Made by a program: the position numbers and the translations under genes. Of a stretch of 18,960 nt of DNA, positions 7,993 to 16,246 are shown piece by piece; the stretch's first letter is position 1, and each line of letters starts with the position of its first letter. Where the stretch lies: the NCBI RefSeq assembly GCF_019417665.1, contig NZ_DXUU01000050.1:1-18960 (forward strand), given 5' to 3'. The notes under the pieces are model-generated. The model saw nothing but the letters and a program-made list of their open reading frames with translations. It was not told the origin of the DNA and made no database searches. This DNA is from Ruminococcus sp. (GTDB lineage: Bacteria > Bacillota > Clostridia > Oscillospirales > Ruminococcaceae).

Positions 7993-10053
7993 TTATTTCT
8001 GTTGTTTTTTCAATTGTTTCAAAATCTTGAGCGAACGAATTTCATTAGAAAAAACAAAAATATTTTTACTGCGATTGGATTTCATTGATGCATTTGTGGC
8101 AGAATCCTCCGCATGATGCAGTTCCAATGTGGGAAGATACACGCTTTTCAATTGATTATGTAAAAGGTGATGAAACAGAATATCTTCTTCAAAATACAAA
8201 AATGTCCGCGAATCAAAACCAGAGAATTTTTCAAAAAACTTCTCTGAAAAAATAATACATGCACCATGCAGCTGCACATTTTCATAGCGTTCTTCATGAT
8301 CAATAGAAGAAATACCTATTTTTGTCCCCGCCGGATGAATAAGCCTGTGCAAACCGAATTTGCACAGCAATAATTTCAACCACCGCCGCAATATCAAATT
8401 ATCAATTGCTTTTTCACTCAATGGTGCTTCCCGTACTGGATTTGATGTGATTGCACCATCTTGCGTAATAATTTTTGGTCCAAGAACAGCAAATTCACTT
8501 TCTTCATATTCTTTTTGAATTTGGTCATACCATCCATCTTGCTCAATAGTAGTATCATTATTTAGTACAACCGTAAATGGACAGCAAAATTTTTCCTGCA
8601 AAACCTGAATTCCCAAATTATTTCCTTTTGCAAATCCAAGATTCTCATTGCTCTGAACAAGTATTATTTCTGATAAATTTTTAAGCTTTTTTTGCAACAA
8701 TTCAAATGAACCATTATTCGAACCATTATCTACGATAACGATTCGCTTTTCCACTGGAACATGCATTAAAATTGACTTTACACATTGCAACGTATCTTCT
8801 GTAGTTAAATAGTGTAAAATCACAAATCCAATTTTACAACCTCTTTGAGGTTGTTTTTTTACAAGTGTTTTTTCAAATAATCCCAGCATTTGTTGTGTTC
8901 GAAAATCCCAACTACACTCCAAAGGAATCGATAATTGTATTTTCTCTGACTCAATTGGAGACTGTTGTATCTGTTGAACAAGTTTCTGAAGCTCTGAAAC
9001 AAAGCTATCTGAATCGGCACAATTTCTAACATAAGGAGAAATAGATTCTGTGCCTGCAACGGCAGTCGTAACGACCATCTTTCCAGCTGCTAGGTATTCA
9101 TACAATTTCAGCGGATTCATACTTTCCGTAAAAGAATTTATCTTATGCGGTATAATGGCGATATCCATTTTCCGCATTTCATCAGGAAGATTATGATAAT
9201 GAATATCACCGGTGAAATGAATATTGGAATATGCTGCATCCAGTTGACGCACTTTTTTTTGCTGTGCATACACCGGTCCACAGATCTCAAATATACAATC
9301 AGGGCAAGCATTTAAACAGCGTTCCAACAAATCAAAATCTACTCTCTCCTGGATTTTCCCCACATATCCAATTACAATTGGATCCGATGGCACTTTCCGT
9401 TGACAAAAAGCATCAGAAAAAAATGAAATATCAACTCCATTTGCAATCCAATGAACATTTGCATTTGTCGGAAAAATTTTTGTGAGCGCTTTAGAAACAG
9501 TAAAAATAACATCTGCTTTTTCATTTATAATTTGATAATTTTTTTGCACCAAATCGTAACTATCATGCATCTGAGGATGGTGAAGCCAGTTGTCAATTGC
9601 ATCAAAAGCAAGAATCTTATGTGGAATGGCATCTATTACGCCTACTACCATAGGATTTTGCAGAAATAAAACCGTATCCTTCATCTGCAAATAAGAAACG
9701 GCATTTTGAATTTTTTTCAATACAAACGGTCGGCAAAACGCAGAAAACCACCAACGTTTGCGTTCTTTGACCACACGTAGAAAATCTGGAAGAAAAATGT
9801 CCACACACCAAACATTCTTCTCCATTTGTGTGAGCTGCATTTGCTTTTCGTGATAAACAACATCATCTGTCGGCGTTTTCCATGAGGTATGTTTCAGCAG
9901 CATTTCAGCCAACGATACCGGACGATTTACCACCAAAATTTTACCAATCCGTTGATCACCCATCAGGTGTTGTAAGACATGAGCATCACGTGTACGAAAT
10001 CCCTCATGAATCCATTTCTTATAGTCATGGAATGGGATAATAATGATATCCAT
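7993..10053 (-). CDS. Fused GT4 - GT2 glycosyltransferase (probable rhamnosyltransferase domain)
   Basis: A chain of 686 residues holding two glycosyltransferases. Residues 1-395 have the GT-B layout of TuaH-like/GT4 enzymes: DAIDNW (151-156), WIANGVD (202-208), a second Rossmann half from 225 (IVIGYVGKIQER), and the donor site NPLKLYEYLAAGK (313-325), where Glu319 is the conserved family acid. Residues 406-686 are GT2 of the WbbL rhamnosyltransferase type: VILHYLTTEDT, VDNGSNNGS (441-449), NENLGFAKGNN (469-479), the NND metal motif (498-500), HGACIIF (596-602) and an F-EED acid cluster (622-624). It probably adds two consecutive sugars to the lipid-linked intermediate, and the second domain fits dTDP-rhamnose, which the cluster makes. 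The ATG at 10053 follows GGAG by 10 bases. The acetyltransferase remnant ends 14 bases upstream. Confidence 0.88.
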   Translation of the reverse strand: MDIIIIPFHDYKKWIHEGFRTRDAHVLQHLMGDQRIGKILVVNRPVSLAEMLLKHTSWKTPTDDVVYHEKQMQLTQMEKNVWCVDIFLPDFLRVVKERKRWWFSAFCRPFVLKKIQNAVSYLQMKDTVLFLQNPMVVGVIDAIPHKILAFDAIDNWLHHPQMHDSYDLVQKNYQIINEKADVIFTVSKALTKIFPTNANVHWIANGVDISFFSDAFCQRKVPSDPIVIGYVGKIQERVDFDLLERCLNACPDCIFEICGPVYAQQKKVRQLDAAYSNIHFTGDIHYHNLPDEMRKMDIAIIPHKINSFTESMNPLKLYEYLAAGKMVVTTAVAGTESISPYVRNCADSDSFVSELQKLVQQIQQSPIESEKIQLSIPLECSWDFRTQQMLGLFEKTLVKKQPQRGCKIGFVILHYLTTEDTLQCVKSILMHVPVEKRIVIVDNGSNNGSFELLQKKLKNLSEIILVQSNENLGFAKGNNLGIQVLQEKFCCPFTVVLNNDTTIEQDGWYDQIQKEYEESEFAVLGPKIITQDGAITSNPVREAPLSEKAIDNLILRRWLKLLLCKFGLHRLIHPAGTKIGISSIDHEERYENVQLHGACIIFSEKFFEKFSGFDSRTFLYFEEDILFHHLLHNQLKSVYLPTLELHHAEDSATNASMKSNRSKNIFVFSNEIRSLKILKQLKKQQK

Positions 10054-10067
10054 GATATGATTTCTCC

Positions 10068-10546
10068 TTACTCTTTCCAGACAATATTTTCTTTCCTCAC
10101 TTTTGCTTTAGCACCAGCAATAAGGCTATGATCAGCCTTAAATTTTCCAGAAACTATAGACCCATAGCCAATAACACAGTTATTCGCAATCTCCGTACCT
10201 TTCAACAAAGACACATTTGCTGCAATCCAACAATGTTCGCCAACAGTAATTGATGCAGATGGATTTACTCTCTTATCATTCATATATAATTTATGACCAT
10301 CCCCATCGATCACGGTGCAATTCCATTTTTATCCAATCTCCATATTTGCTTTTTTCCATCACTTAAATTAAAGCTGCCTTTATTTATACCAATTTTTATC
10401 ATAAATGATTTTATATTACGTTGAATAAGAAACAAAGACCGGAAGCCTAATTGCAGTTTTAAAAGGAAAATAATAAAAATTAAAGCAAATCGTTTTTGGA
10501 AGGCTAAAAGTGCTGCAAATAGTGTTAACATTTTTTCATATGCCAT
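10068..10546 (-). pseudogene. Hexapeptide-repeat (left-handed beta-helix) acetyltransferase, internally deleted
   Basis: Two out-of-frame pieces of one gene. The upstream piece (from ATG 10546 or 10531 to a TGA at 10310-10312) has the basic, hydrophobic N-terminus of capsule acetyltransferases and ends F-M-I-K-I-G-I-N-K-G-S-F...I-W-R-L-D-K-N-G. The downstream piece begins in another frame at W-N-C-T-V-I-D-G-D-G-H. It then runs through isoleucine-rich hexapeptide turns (ASITVGEHCWIAANVSLLKG, NNCVIGYGSIVSG) to a stop at 10068. In this family these two elements are normally separated by one or two beta-helix coils plus an I-S-W before W/N-x-x-I-x-D, so roughly 55-60 residues appear to be missing. 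The junction is near 10316-10327. Each piece alone lacks part of the active fold, so an active enzyme is unlikely. The 5' end overlaps the stop of the upstream rhamnosyltransferase, as for an intact cluster gene. Confidence 0.75.
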
Positions 10547-11696
10547 CACCCATAAATAGCTCCCGATATTGGTTTGAAATATATGACCAACTATAATAAC
10601 GTATAATCCGCTCTTTCGCAAGCTCCCCTAACTTTGTAATCTGCTCCTCCGTCATTTGATCTGCCTCTTCCAAAAGACACGCCAGATTTCCGGGAGTTTT
10701 ATTCCAATACAGTGCACTGGTGTCTGCGCATTCTCGGTTAAACCCCACATCCAACAGCAGGTTCAACGAGGTAGAGCCGAGTGCTTCCAACAGACTCGGA
10801 TTCGTTCCGCCGACCTCATGCCCATGTAAATAACCATACGCATTAGCACGAATCTCCCGCAGCAGATCCTGATCATACACTGTTCCCACAAATTTGATGC
10901 GGGGATCCTGATCAAAGTGCGTTTGCTCCTTCAACCTTGCCAGAAATGCATCCTCTACATTAGTAATCAGCGCAAAATCGTGTTTGGACTGACTCTTCAT
11001 AAATTCCAGAATCATCGTCTCATAATTATTTTCTGGGACAAACCGACCGACTACCAAATAATAGCCGTTTTTCTTCAGTCCTTTTTCCACAAGCCATGCC
11101 TGCAATTTTTCTGACGCTGTAGAAGATTTATGATAAATTTCTGCACCATAAGCAATATATGTCGTGCTGGGATGATAAGATTGATAAGTTTTTTGAATGT
11201 ACGCCTCAATATTTTTGCTGTCACAAACCAACAGGTCTGCATGCTTGACCATCAATTTTTCAGAAATTTTCCAGTATTTCCGAACTAGCAACGACCACTT
11301 GGCACGCATCCATTCATGACCATCTGGGTTGACATACACCTTTCCTCCAAGTTTCTCAATTTGTTTTTTATAATGAAACATGAACGGTCCTATTCTACAT
11401 GCTAGAATATACACAATTGGATTTGAAATTTGATTTTCCTTCAAATACCGTACACAATAACGCAGTGCTGCCAAATCATAATAAATCGCCTGTGCTGCAC
11501 CAATATTCGGTACCTTTATATGAAAGCAATGTGCACCATGATAAGTCGTCTCTCTTGTTTTTGTATCTTTACACGCAATATGATACATGATTTCTGAAGA
11601 TTTCTCATGGTATGCCGTTAATTTGTCAACAAAAGTTTCATATCCACCGTATGCACCGGGAATACCCTTAGAACCGATAATCATTACATGCTGCAT
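10536..11696 (-). CDS. DUF1972/GT4 rhamnosyltransferase (Cps2T/WchF-like)
   Basis: A 386-residue GT-B glycosyltransferase. The N-terminal domain carries the DUF1972 hallmark IIGSKGIPGAYGGYETFVDKL (residues 6-26), followed by NPDGHEWMRAKW (123-134). The C-terminal GT4 domain shows VVGRFVPENNYE (215-226) and the donor site GGTNPSLLEALGS (296-308) with the conserved EA pair. Characterised relatives (pneumococcal WchF/Cps2T) transfer L-rhamnose to lipid-linked glucose as the second step of the repeat unit, which agrees with the rml genes here. That specific linkage is inference. GGGG six bases upstream supports the ATG at 11696. A repeat of mobile-element type lies just upstream (11715-11769). 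The stop (TGA 10536-10538) overlaps the acetyltransferase remnant. Confidence 0.88.
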   Translation of the reverse strand: MQHVMIIGSKGIPGAYGGYETFVDKLTAYHEKSSEIMYHIACKDTKTRETTYHGAHCFHIKVPNIGAAQAIYYDLAALRYCVRYLKENQISNPIVYILACRIGPFMFHYKKQIEKLGGKVYVNPDGHEWMRAKWSLLVRKYWKISEKLMVKHADLLVCDSKNIEAYIQKTYQSYHPSTTYIAYGAEIYHKSSTASEKLQAWLVEKGLKKNGYYLVVGRFVPENNYETMILEFMKSQSKHDFALITNVEDAFLARLKEQTHFDQDPRIKFVGTVYDQDLLREIRANAYGYLHGHEVGGTNPSLLEALGSTSLNLLLDVGFNRECADTSALYWNKTPGNLACLLEEADQMTEEQITKLGELAKERIIRYYSWSYISNQYRELFMGDGI

Positions 11697-11714
11697 AACT
11701 TTCCCCTTTGTTCA

Positions 11715-11769
11715 TTCATGTTATCCAGGGAATCACTAATTAAATCCCACCTTATAGCTTACTATCCTT
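11715..11769. repeat. MITE-like element, copy B, upstream of the DUF1972 gene
   Basis: Second copy of the sequence at 7853-7919. CAGGGAATCACT is identical in both, the flanking ATTCAT and the AGTA/GC/ATAA/GG blocks on the far side match with small gaps, and this copy is shorter by about 18 bases. The remaining gap sequence (11697-11829) shows no convincing gene or strong hairpin. In both copies the element lies immediately 5' of a cluster gene in the same orientation, so it could instead be a duplicated leader sequence. Confidence 0.45.
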
Positions 11770-11829
11770 GAGTAGCAAAACAACTATACAAATCTATACA
11801 CGAGATTTCATCAGTAATTTCCTAAAAAA

Positions 11830-12768
11830 TCAAACCCAACACAAAAACCACCAATTTCTCTGATAGGTTGAAACATCATACTTTTTGCAAAAACGAATTC
11901 TTTGCAACTTTGACATAGAAGGGAAACAACATATGCCTTCCAAGGTCTCACGTTTTTCTACTGGTAAATCACCTACCTGCAGCAAATTCTCCGCAAAAGC
12001 AATTAGATTTTTCATTCCTTCACGTTTCATGCTAATATAAGTGCCCTTTTGATAAGCAGAGATACAATTTTTCAAACGTGCCGGCAAAGAGCGATCAACT
12101 GCTCCCACTACATTCTGTATATGCTGACGATACAAAATGGTAGCATTCGCTAGATAAGAAACCTTTCCATACGCAGACGCAATCAATATTGCCCACCAAT
12201 CATGCATTTGAATTGCTTCCATACTTGTATATCGCTGCATATATTTCGCCAATGTTTGATTTATCATCATGGTACACCCAGGAGCTACGTTTTGCACCAA
12301 CAACTGTGTATATGCTGTACGATATGGATTGCGTTTTGTATATGTCATAAAAGATTCGGAAATCGTTTGTAAGTTCTGATCTACAACACGTAAATCCGTA
12401 AACACCAAGCAAGGATGATTCTCAGCACCCTCTTCAATACATTTCATTGTTTGATAAGATTGCTCTATCTTATCAGACAGCCAAACGTCATCCTGATCGC
12501 AAAACATGATATACGGCTCTTTGGCATAACGCAACATAGACATGAAATTCGCTGCTGAACCACCAGCTTTTTCATAAGTCAATAACACGATCTTTTCAGG
12601 GTACTGTTTAGCATAGTCCTGAATCACTTGCAGCGTTCCATCCGATGAACCATCATCATGAATATAAATCACAAAATCTTGAAAGGTCTGCTGAAGCAGT
12701 GAATCGAGCTGTTCACTAAGATATGTTTCACCTTGATACGTTGCAAGTAAAACCGCAATTTTAGCCAA
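11830..12768 (-). CDS. GT2 family glycosyltransferase (RgpB-like, probable rhamnosyltransferase)
   Basis: This is a single-domain GT-A enzyme of about 312 residues. Motifs in this numbering are AVLLATYQGE (5-14), HDDGSSDG (37-44), the metal site DQDD (91-94) followed by VW, and HDWW (189-192), the acceptor-side signature of the rhamnosyltransferase-like GT2 branch that includes streptococcal RgpB. Donor dTDP-rhamnose is likely by cluster context but not proven. No ATG begins the frame: the reading frame is open from a GTG at 12816, inside rmlC. AAGGAG (12779-12784), overlapping the rmlC stop, sits 10 bases before TTG at 12768, giving the natural N-terminus M-A-K-I-A-V-L-L-A. I therefore prefer this TTG start. 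The next gene is 133 bases downstream. Confidence 0.87.
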   Translation of the reverse strand: MAKIAVLLATYQGETYLSEQLDSLLQQTFQDFVIYIHDDGSSDGTLQVIQDYAKQYPEKIVLLTYEKAGGSAANFMSMLRYAKEPYIMFCDQDDVWLSDKIEQSYQTMKCIEEGAENHPCLVFTDLRVVDQNLQTISESFMTYTKRNPYRTAYTQLLVQNVAPGCTMMINQTLAKYMQRYTSMEAIQMHDWWAILIASAYGKVSYLANATILYRQHIQNVVGAVDRSLPARLKNCISAYQKGTYISMKREGMKNLIAFAENLLQVGDLPVEKRETLEGICCFPSMSKLQRIRFCKKYDVSTYQRNWWFLCWV

Positions 12769-12782
12769 CTTATTCACGCTCC

Positions 12783-13397
12783 TTAAAACTGAAATGTATC
12801 CTTCAGTTTCAACCACAACTTATCCTTCTCCGACAAATTCAGTTTTGTCCCATCCTGAAGTTTATATCCTGCGCTATCCGCATTTCCAGGATACTCCCCA
12901 GTCACTTCCGGCCAAACAATCCCAATTTCCGGATCATTCCAGGCCAAACCTCCCTCATCGTCTGGATGATAAAAATCATCGCACTTGTAGCAAAACTCTG
13001 CTACATCTGAAAGTACCAAAAATCCATGAGCAAAGCCTTTCGGAATGAGGAATTGCTTTTTGTTCTCTTCCGTCAGCTCCACACCAAACCATTTGCCATA
13101 AGTTTCCGAATCCTTTCGTAAATCAACCGCAACGTCAAATACACGCCCCTTGATCGCACGCACGAGCTTCGTTTGCGGATATCGCTTCTGAAAATGCAGT
13201 CCTCTCAGAACGCCCTTGGTTGAACAAGACTGATTATCCTGCACAAAGTCAATGTGGAATCCAGCCTCTTCCATGTCACGCTGATTGTAAGTTTCCATGA
13301 AATATCCACGTGCATCGCCATGCACAGCCGGTGTAATGACACAAAGTCCCTCAATCCCACCGACATTTTTTTCAACCTTAATCTGTCCCATTAACAT
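12783..13397 (-). CDS. rmlC: dTDP-4-dehydrorhamnose 3,5-epimerase RmlC
   Basis: A cupin of 204 residues, slightly longer than the usual 180-190, that epimerises C3 and C5 of dTDP-4-dehydro-6-deoxyglucose to the L-configuration. Diagnostic segments are GDARGYFMETYN (27-38), VLRGLHFQ with the catalytic His68, FLIPKGFAHGFLVLS (116-130) and the aromatic region FCYKCDDFYHPDDEGGLAWNDPEIGI (135-160), which supplies the second catalytic Tyr. It overlaps rmlD by a few bases. Either the ATG at 13397 (GAAGAGG four bases upstream) or the one at 13391 (TAATG junction) could start translation. Its stop is 14 bases before the next start, and the next ribosome site overlaps it. Confidence 0.97.
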   Translation of the reverse strand: MLMGQIKVEKNVGGIEGLCVITPAVHGDARGYFMETYNQRDMEEAGFHIDFVQDNQSCSTKGVLRGLHFQKRYPQTKLVRAIKGRVFDVAVDLRKDSETYGKWFGVELTEENKKQFLIPKGFAHGFLVLSDVAEFCYKCDDFYHPDDEGGLAWNDPEIGIVWPEVTGEYPGNADSAGYKLQDGTKLNLSEKDKLWLKLKDTFQF

Positions 13398-14305
13398 TCA
13401 ACCTCTTCTAAGTATCTTGTCAGTGCATCTTTCCAGTCCGGCAGCGGCGTAAAGCCGTTCTCCGTCAGCTTCGACTTATCCAATCTGCTGTTAAAAGGTC
13501 TTGCTGCCTTAGAAACACCGTATTCCGCAGTTGTTACCGGTGTTACTTTTGTGGCATAACCGGCCTGTCGGAAAATTTCTTTTGTAAAGTCATACCAACT
13601 GATATAGCCGCCCTCATTGGTGGCATGATAATAGCCATACTTCTCTGTTTCGATCATATCTACAAGCAGTCTTGCCAAATCCAGTGTATATGTCGGTGTA
13701 CCAATCTGGTCATTGACCACCCGCACCTCATCATGTGTTTTGCCCACATGTAGCATAGTCTTGATAAAGTTCTTACCATTCAGACCAAATACCCAGGCAA
13801 TACGGACAATAAAATATTTTTCCAATATGCTGGAAACCGCAAGTTCGCCATCCAGCTTTGTCTGCCCATAGACATTCAGCGGCGCATAATCCTTGCAATC
13901 CGGCTGCCAAGCTGAAGTGCCCTGTCCATTGAATACATAATCCGTACTGATATAAACCATTTTTGCATCCGCTGCCTTTGCCGCTTCTGCAATATACTTG
14001 GTTCCCTGCACATTGATTGCCTGGACTTTTGGCTGATTTGCTTCTTCTTCTGCTGCATCCACAGCTGTCCATGCAGCACAGTGAATGATAACATCTGGCT
14101 GCACTTCAGCAATCACTGCATGAACGTTCTCTCTGTCCGTAATATCCAGCGGAACATACGCTACACAAGTCACTGCAGAGCCGTCCGCCGCACCAGCATA
14201 GCTTTCCGTAATATCGGAACCAACACAATCAAATTCTCGCTTTGCCAGTTCATTGATCACATCGTGCCCCAGCTGTCCGTTGACACCAGTTACAAATACT
14301 TTCAT
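13391..14305 (-). CDS. rmlD: dTDP-4-dehydrorhamnose reductase RmlD
   Basis: An extended short-chain dehydrogenase/reductase of about 304 residues that uses NAD(P)H to reduce dTDP-4-dehydrorhamnose to dTDP-L-rhamnose, the last step of the pathway. The Rossmann fingerprint GVNGQLG is at 7-13, the family segment HCAAWTAVDAAE near 75-86, STDYVF at 120-125 and the catalytic YGQTK (YxxxK) at 146-150. FNSRLDKSKL near the C-terminus is the usual substrate-side motif. The ATG at 14305 follows GAGGTG by four bases and gives the typical M-K-V-F-V-T-G start. An upstream in-frame ATG (14317) overlaps the rmlB stop as ATGA but has no ribosome site. Confidence 0.97.
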   Translation of the reverse strand: MKVFVTGVNGQLGHDVINELAKREFDCVGSDITESYAGAADGSAVTCVAYVPLDITDRENVHAVIAEVQPDVIIHCAAWTAVDAAEEEANQPKVQAINVQGTKYIAEAAKAADAKMVYISTDYVFNGQGTSAWQPDCKDYAPLNVYGQTKLDGELAVSSILEKYFIVRIAWVFGLNGKNFIKTMLHVGKTHDEVRVVNDQIGTPTYTLDLARLLVDMIETEKYGYYHATNEGGYISWYDFTKEIFRQAGYATKVTPVTTAEYGVSKAARPFNSRLDKSKLTENGFTPLPDWKDALTRYLEEVEC

Positions 14306-14313
14306 CGGACACC

Positions 14314-15333
14314 TCATCTATTCTTGTACATCTTCTCATAGTAATCCTGATACTCGCCGGAAATGATGTCCTTCCACCATTTCTGGTTGTCCAGATACCA
14401 CTGAATGGTCTTTTTGATGCCGTCTGCAAACTTGGTTTCCGGCAGCCAGCCCAGTTCGTTGTGAATTTTTGTCGGGTCAATGGCATAACGCATATCGTGA
14501 CCCTTTCGGTCTGTCACATAAGTAATCAGACTCTCTGGTTTGCCCAGTTCCTTGCAGATCAGCTTGACAATGTCGATGTTCTTCATCTCGTTGTGACCGC
14601 CCACATTGTAAACCTCGCCGACTCTGCCCTTGTGGATAATAAGGTCGATTGCGCGACAATGATCCTCCACATACAGCCAGTCACGAACATTCTCGCCCTT
14701 GCCGTAAACCGGCAGCGGCTTATCCGCCAAAGCATTGGCGATCATCAGCGGAATCAGCTTCTCCGGGAAATGATAGGGTCCATAGTTGTTGGAGCATCTT
14801 GAAATCGTCACCGGCAGTCCATAGGTTCTGTGATAAGCCAGCACTAGCAAGTCTGCACCTGCCTTAGAAGAAGAATAGGGACTGGATGTGTGAATGGGTG
14901 TTTCCTCGGTGAAGAACAGGTCTGGTCTGTCCAGGGGCAAATCACCATACACTTCATCCGTAGAAACCTGATGATAGCGCTGAATGCCGTACTTCCGGCA
15001 AGCGTCCATCATGACAGCCGTACCCAGAATGTTAGTCTGGAGAAAAATCTCCGGGTTCTCAATGGAACGATCTACGTGTGACTCTGCTGCGAAGTTGACT
15101 ACCATATCCGGCTTTTCTTCCTCGAACAGCTTGTACACGCCCTCACGGTCGCAGATGTCCAGTTTCACAAACCGGAAGTTGGGATTTCCCATAACCGGTT
15201 CCAGGGTGGAAAGATTGCCTGCATAGGTCAGCTTGTCCAGACAAATAATACGATAGTCCGGATGAGCTTTTAGCATATGAAATACAAAGTTGGAGCCGAT
15301 GAAACCGGCACCGCCTGTTACGATAATTGTCAT
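14314..15333 (-). CDS. rmlB: dTDP-glucose 4,6-dehydratase RmlB
   Basis: This NAD-dependent SDR enzyme of 339 residues forms dTDP-4-dehydro-6-deoxy-D-glucose. Motifs are in the expected order: TGGAGFIGSN (6-15) for NAD binding, FAAESHVDRS (81-90), STDEVYG (124-130) with the catalytic Thr-Asp-Glu, YSSSK (153-157) and SRCSNNYGPYHFPEKLIP. GGGG lies nine bases before the ATG. The gene stands 19 bases downstream of rmlA. Its DNA is visibly richer in GC than the glycosyltransferase genes further along: for example the 60 bases at 14641-14700 hold 31 G or C, against 15 in 8641-8700. Confidence 0.98.
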   Translation of the reverse strand: MTIIVTGGAGFIGSNFVFHMLKAHPDYRIICLDKLTYAGNLSTLEPVMGNPNFRFVKLDICDREGVYKLFEEEKPDMVVNFAAESHVDRSIENPEIFLQTNILGTAVMMDACRKYGIQRYHQVSTDEVYGDLPLDRPDLFFTEETPIHTSSPYSSSKAGADLLVLAYHRTYGLPVTISRCSNNYGPYHFPEKLIPLMIANALADKPLPVYGKGENVRDWLYVEDHCRAIDLIIHKGRVGEVYNVGGHNEMKNIDIVKLICKELGKPESLITYVTDRKGHDMRYAIDPTKIHNELGWLPETKFADGIKKTIQWYLDNQKWWKDIISGEYQDYYEKMYKNR

Positions 15334-15352
15334 TCTCTGTTACCCCTTATTC

Positions 15353-16237
15353 TCAATATTGAATTTTTCCCTCTGCAACTGCCTTCAGATGCACACCATA
15401 AGGTGACTTGCCATAGCGCTCTGCCGATTCCAAAAGCTTTTCCTTAGTGATCCACTTGTTAATAAATGCAATTTCTTCCGGGGCGGAAATGGTAACACCC
15501 TGTCGATCTTCAATCATCTTGACAAAATCGGCAGCTTCTACCAGACTATCCATAGTACCAGTATCCAACCATGCAAAGCCACGTCCTAGCAGCTTGACGT
15601 TCAGGTCGCCGTCCTGCAAATACATATCATTCAGGGTTGTGATCTCCAATTCACCACGGGCAGAAGGTTTCACCTGCTTTGCCTTTGCGGAAACGCCGGC
15701 AGGATAAAAATACAGACCGGTTACCGCATAATTGCTCTTGGGCTGCACCGGCTTTTCCTCAATGGAAATCGCCTTGCCTTTTTCATCAAATTCCACGATA
15801 CCGAAGCGCTCCGGATCATTGACATAGTAACCAAATACGGTGGCTTTTCCGCTTTCCGCATCCTTTGCAGCGGAACGAAGAATGGTGCCAAAACCATTGC
15901 CGTAGAAAATATTATCTCCCAGCACCATGGCACAGGCGTCATCGCCGATAAATTCTTCTCCCAGCAAAAAAGCCTGCGCCAGTCCGTCTGGAGACGGCTG
16001 GACTTTGTACTGCAAGTGAATACCAAACTGACTGCCGTCACCTAATAAACCCTCAAATCTGGGGGTATCGGTAGGCGTTGAAATAATCTGAATGTCTTTG
16101 ATGCCTGCAAGCATTAGAGTGGACAGTGGATAGTACACCATCGGCTTGTCATACACTGGGAGCAACTGTTTGCTTGTCACCATGGTCAATGGATAAAGTC
16201 TTGTACCGGCACCGCCGGCGAGGATAATTCCTTTCAT
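15353..16237 (-). CDS. rmlA: Glucose-1-phosphate thymidylyltransferase RmlA
   Basis: A 294-residue nucleotidyltransferase that joins glucose 1-phosphate and dTTP to dTDP-glucose, the entry and feedback-regulated step of dTDP-rhamnose synthesis. GGAGTRLYPLT (8-18) is the nucleotide-binding signature. KQLLPVYDKPMVYYPL follows, then GLAQAF (85-90), LGDNIFYG (106-113) and the FAWLDTGT sugar-binding segment. The length matches the short RmlA type. A strong GGAGG, overlapping the ugd stop, is four bases before the ATG. A decayed second copy of the first third of this gene lies upstream of ugd (17644-17748). Confidence 0.98.
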   Translation of the reverse strand: MKGIILAGGAGTRLYPLTMVTSKQLLPVYDKPMVYYPLSTLMLAGIKDIQIISTPTDTPRFEGLLGDGSQFGIHLQYKVQPSPDGLAQAFLLGEEFIGDDACAMVLGDNIFYGNGFGTILRSAAKDAESGKATVFGYYVNDPERFGIVEFDEKGKAISIEEKPVQPKSNYAVTGLYFYPAGVSAKAKQVKPSARGELEITTLNDMYLQDGDLNVKLLGRGFAWLDTGTMDSLVEAADFVKMIEDRQGVTISAPEEIAFINKWITKEKLLESAERYGKSPYGVHLKAVAEGKIQY

Positions 16238-16246
16238 AGCTCCTCC

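Noticed and set aside
10310..10621. Reading the upstream acetyltransferase piece as a separate small membrane protein
   Set aside because: Its end matches the middle of a capsule acetyltransferase N-terminal domain and the rest of that protein follows in another frame, so a broken gene explains it better. The first 25 codons lie inside the upstream gene.
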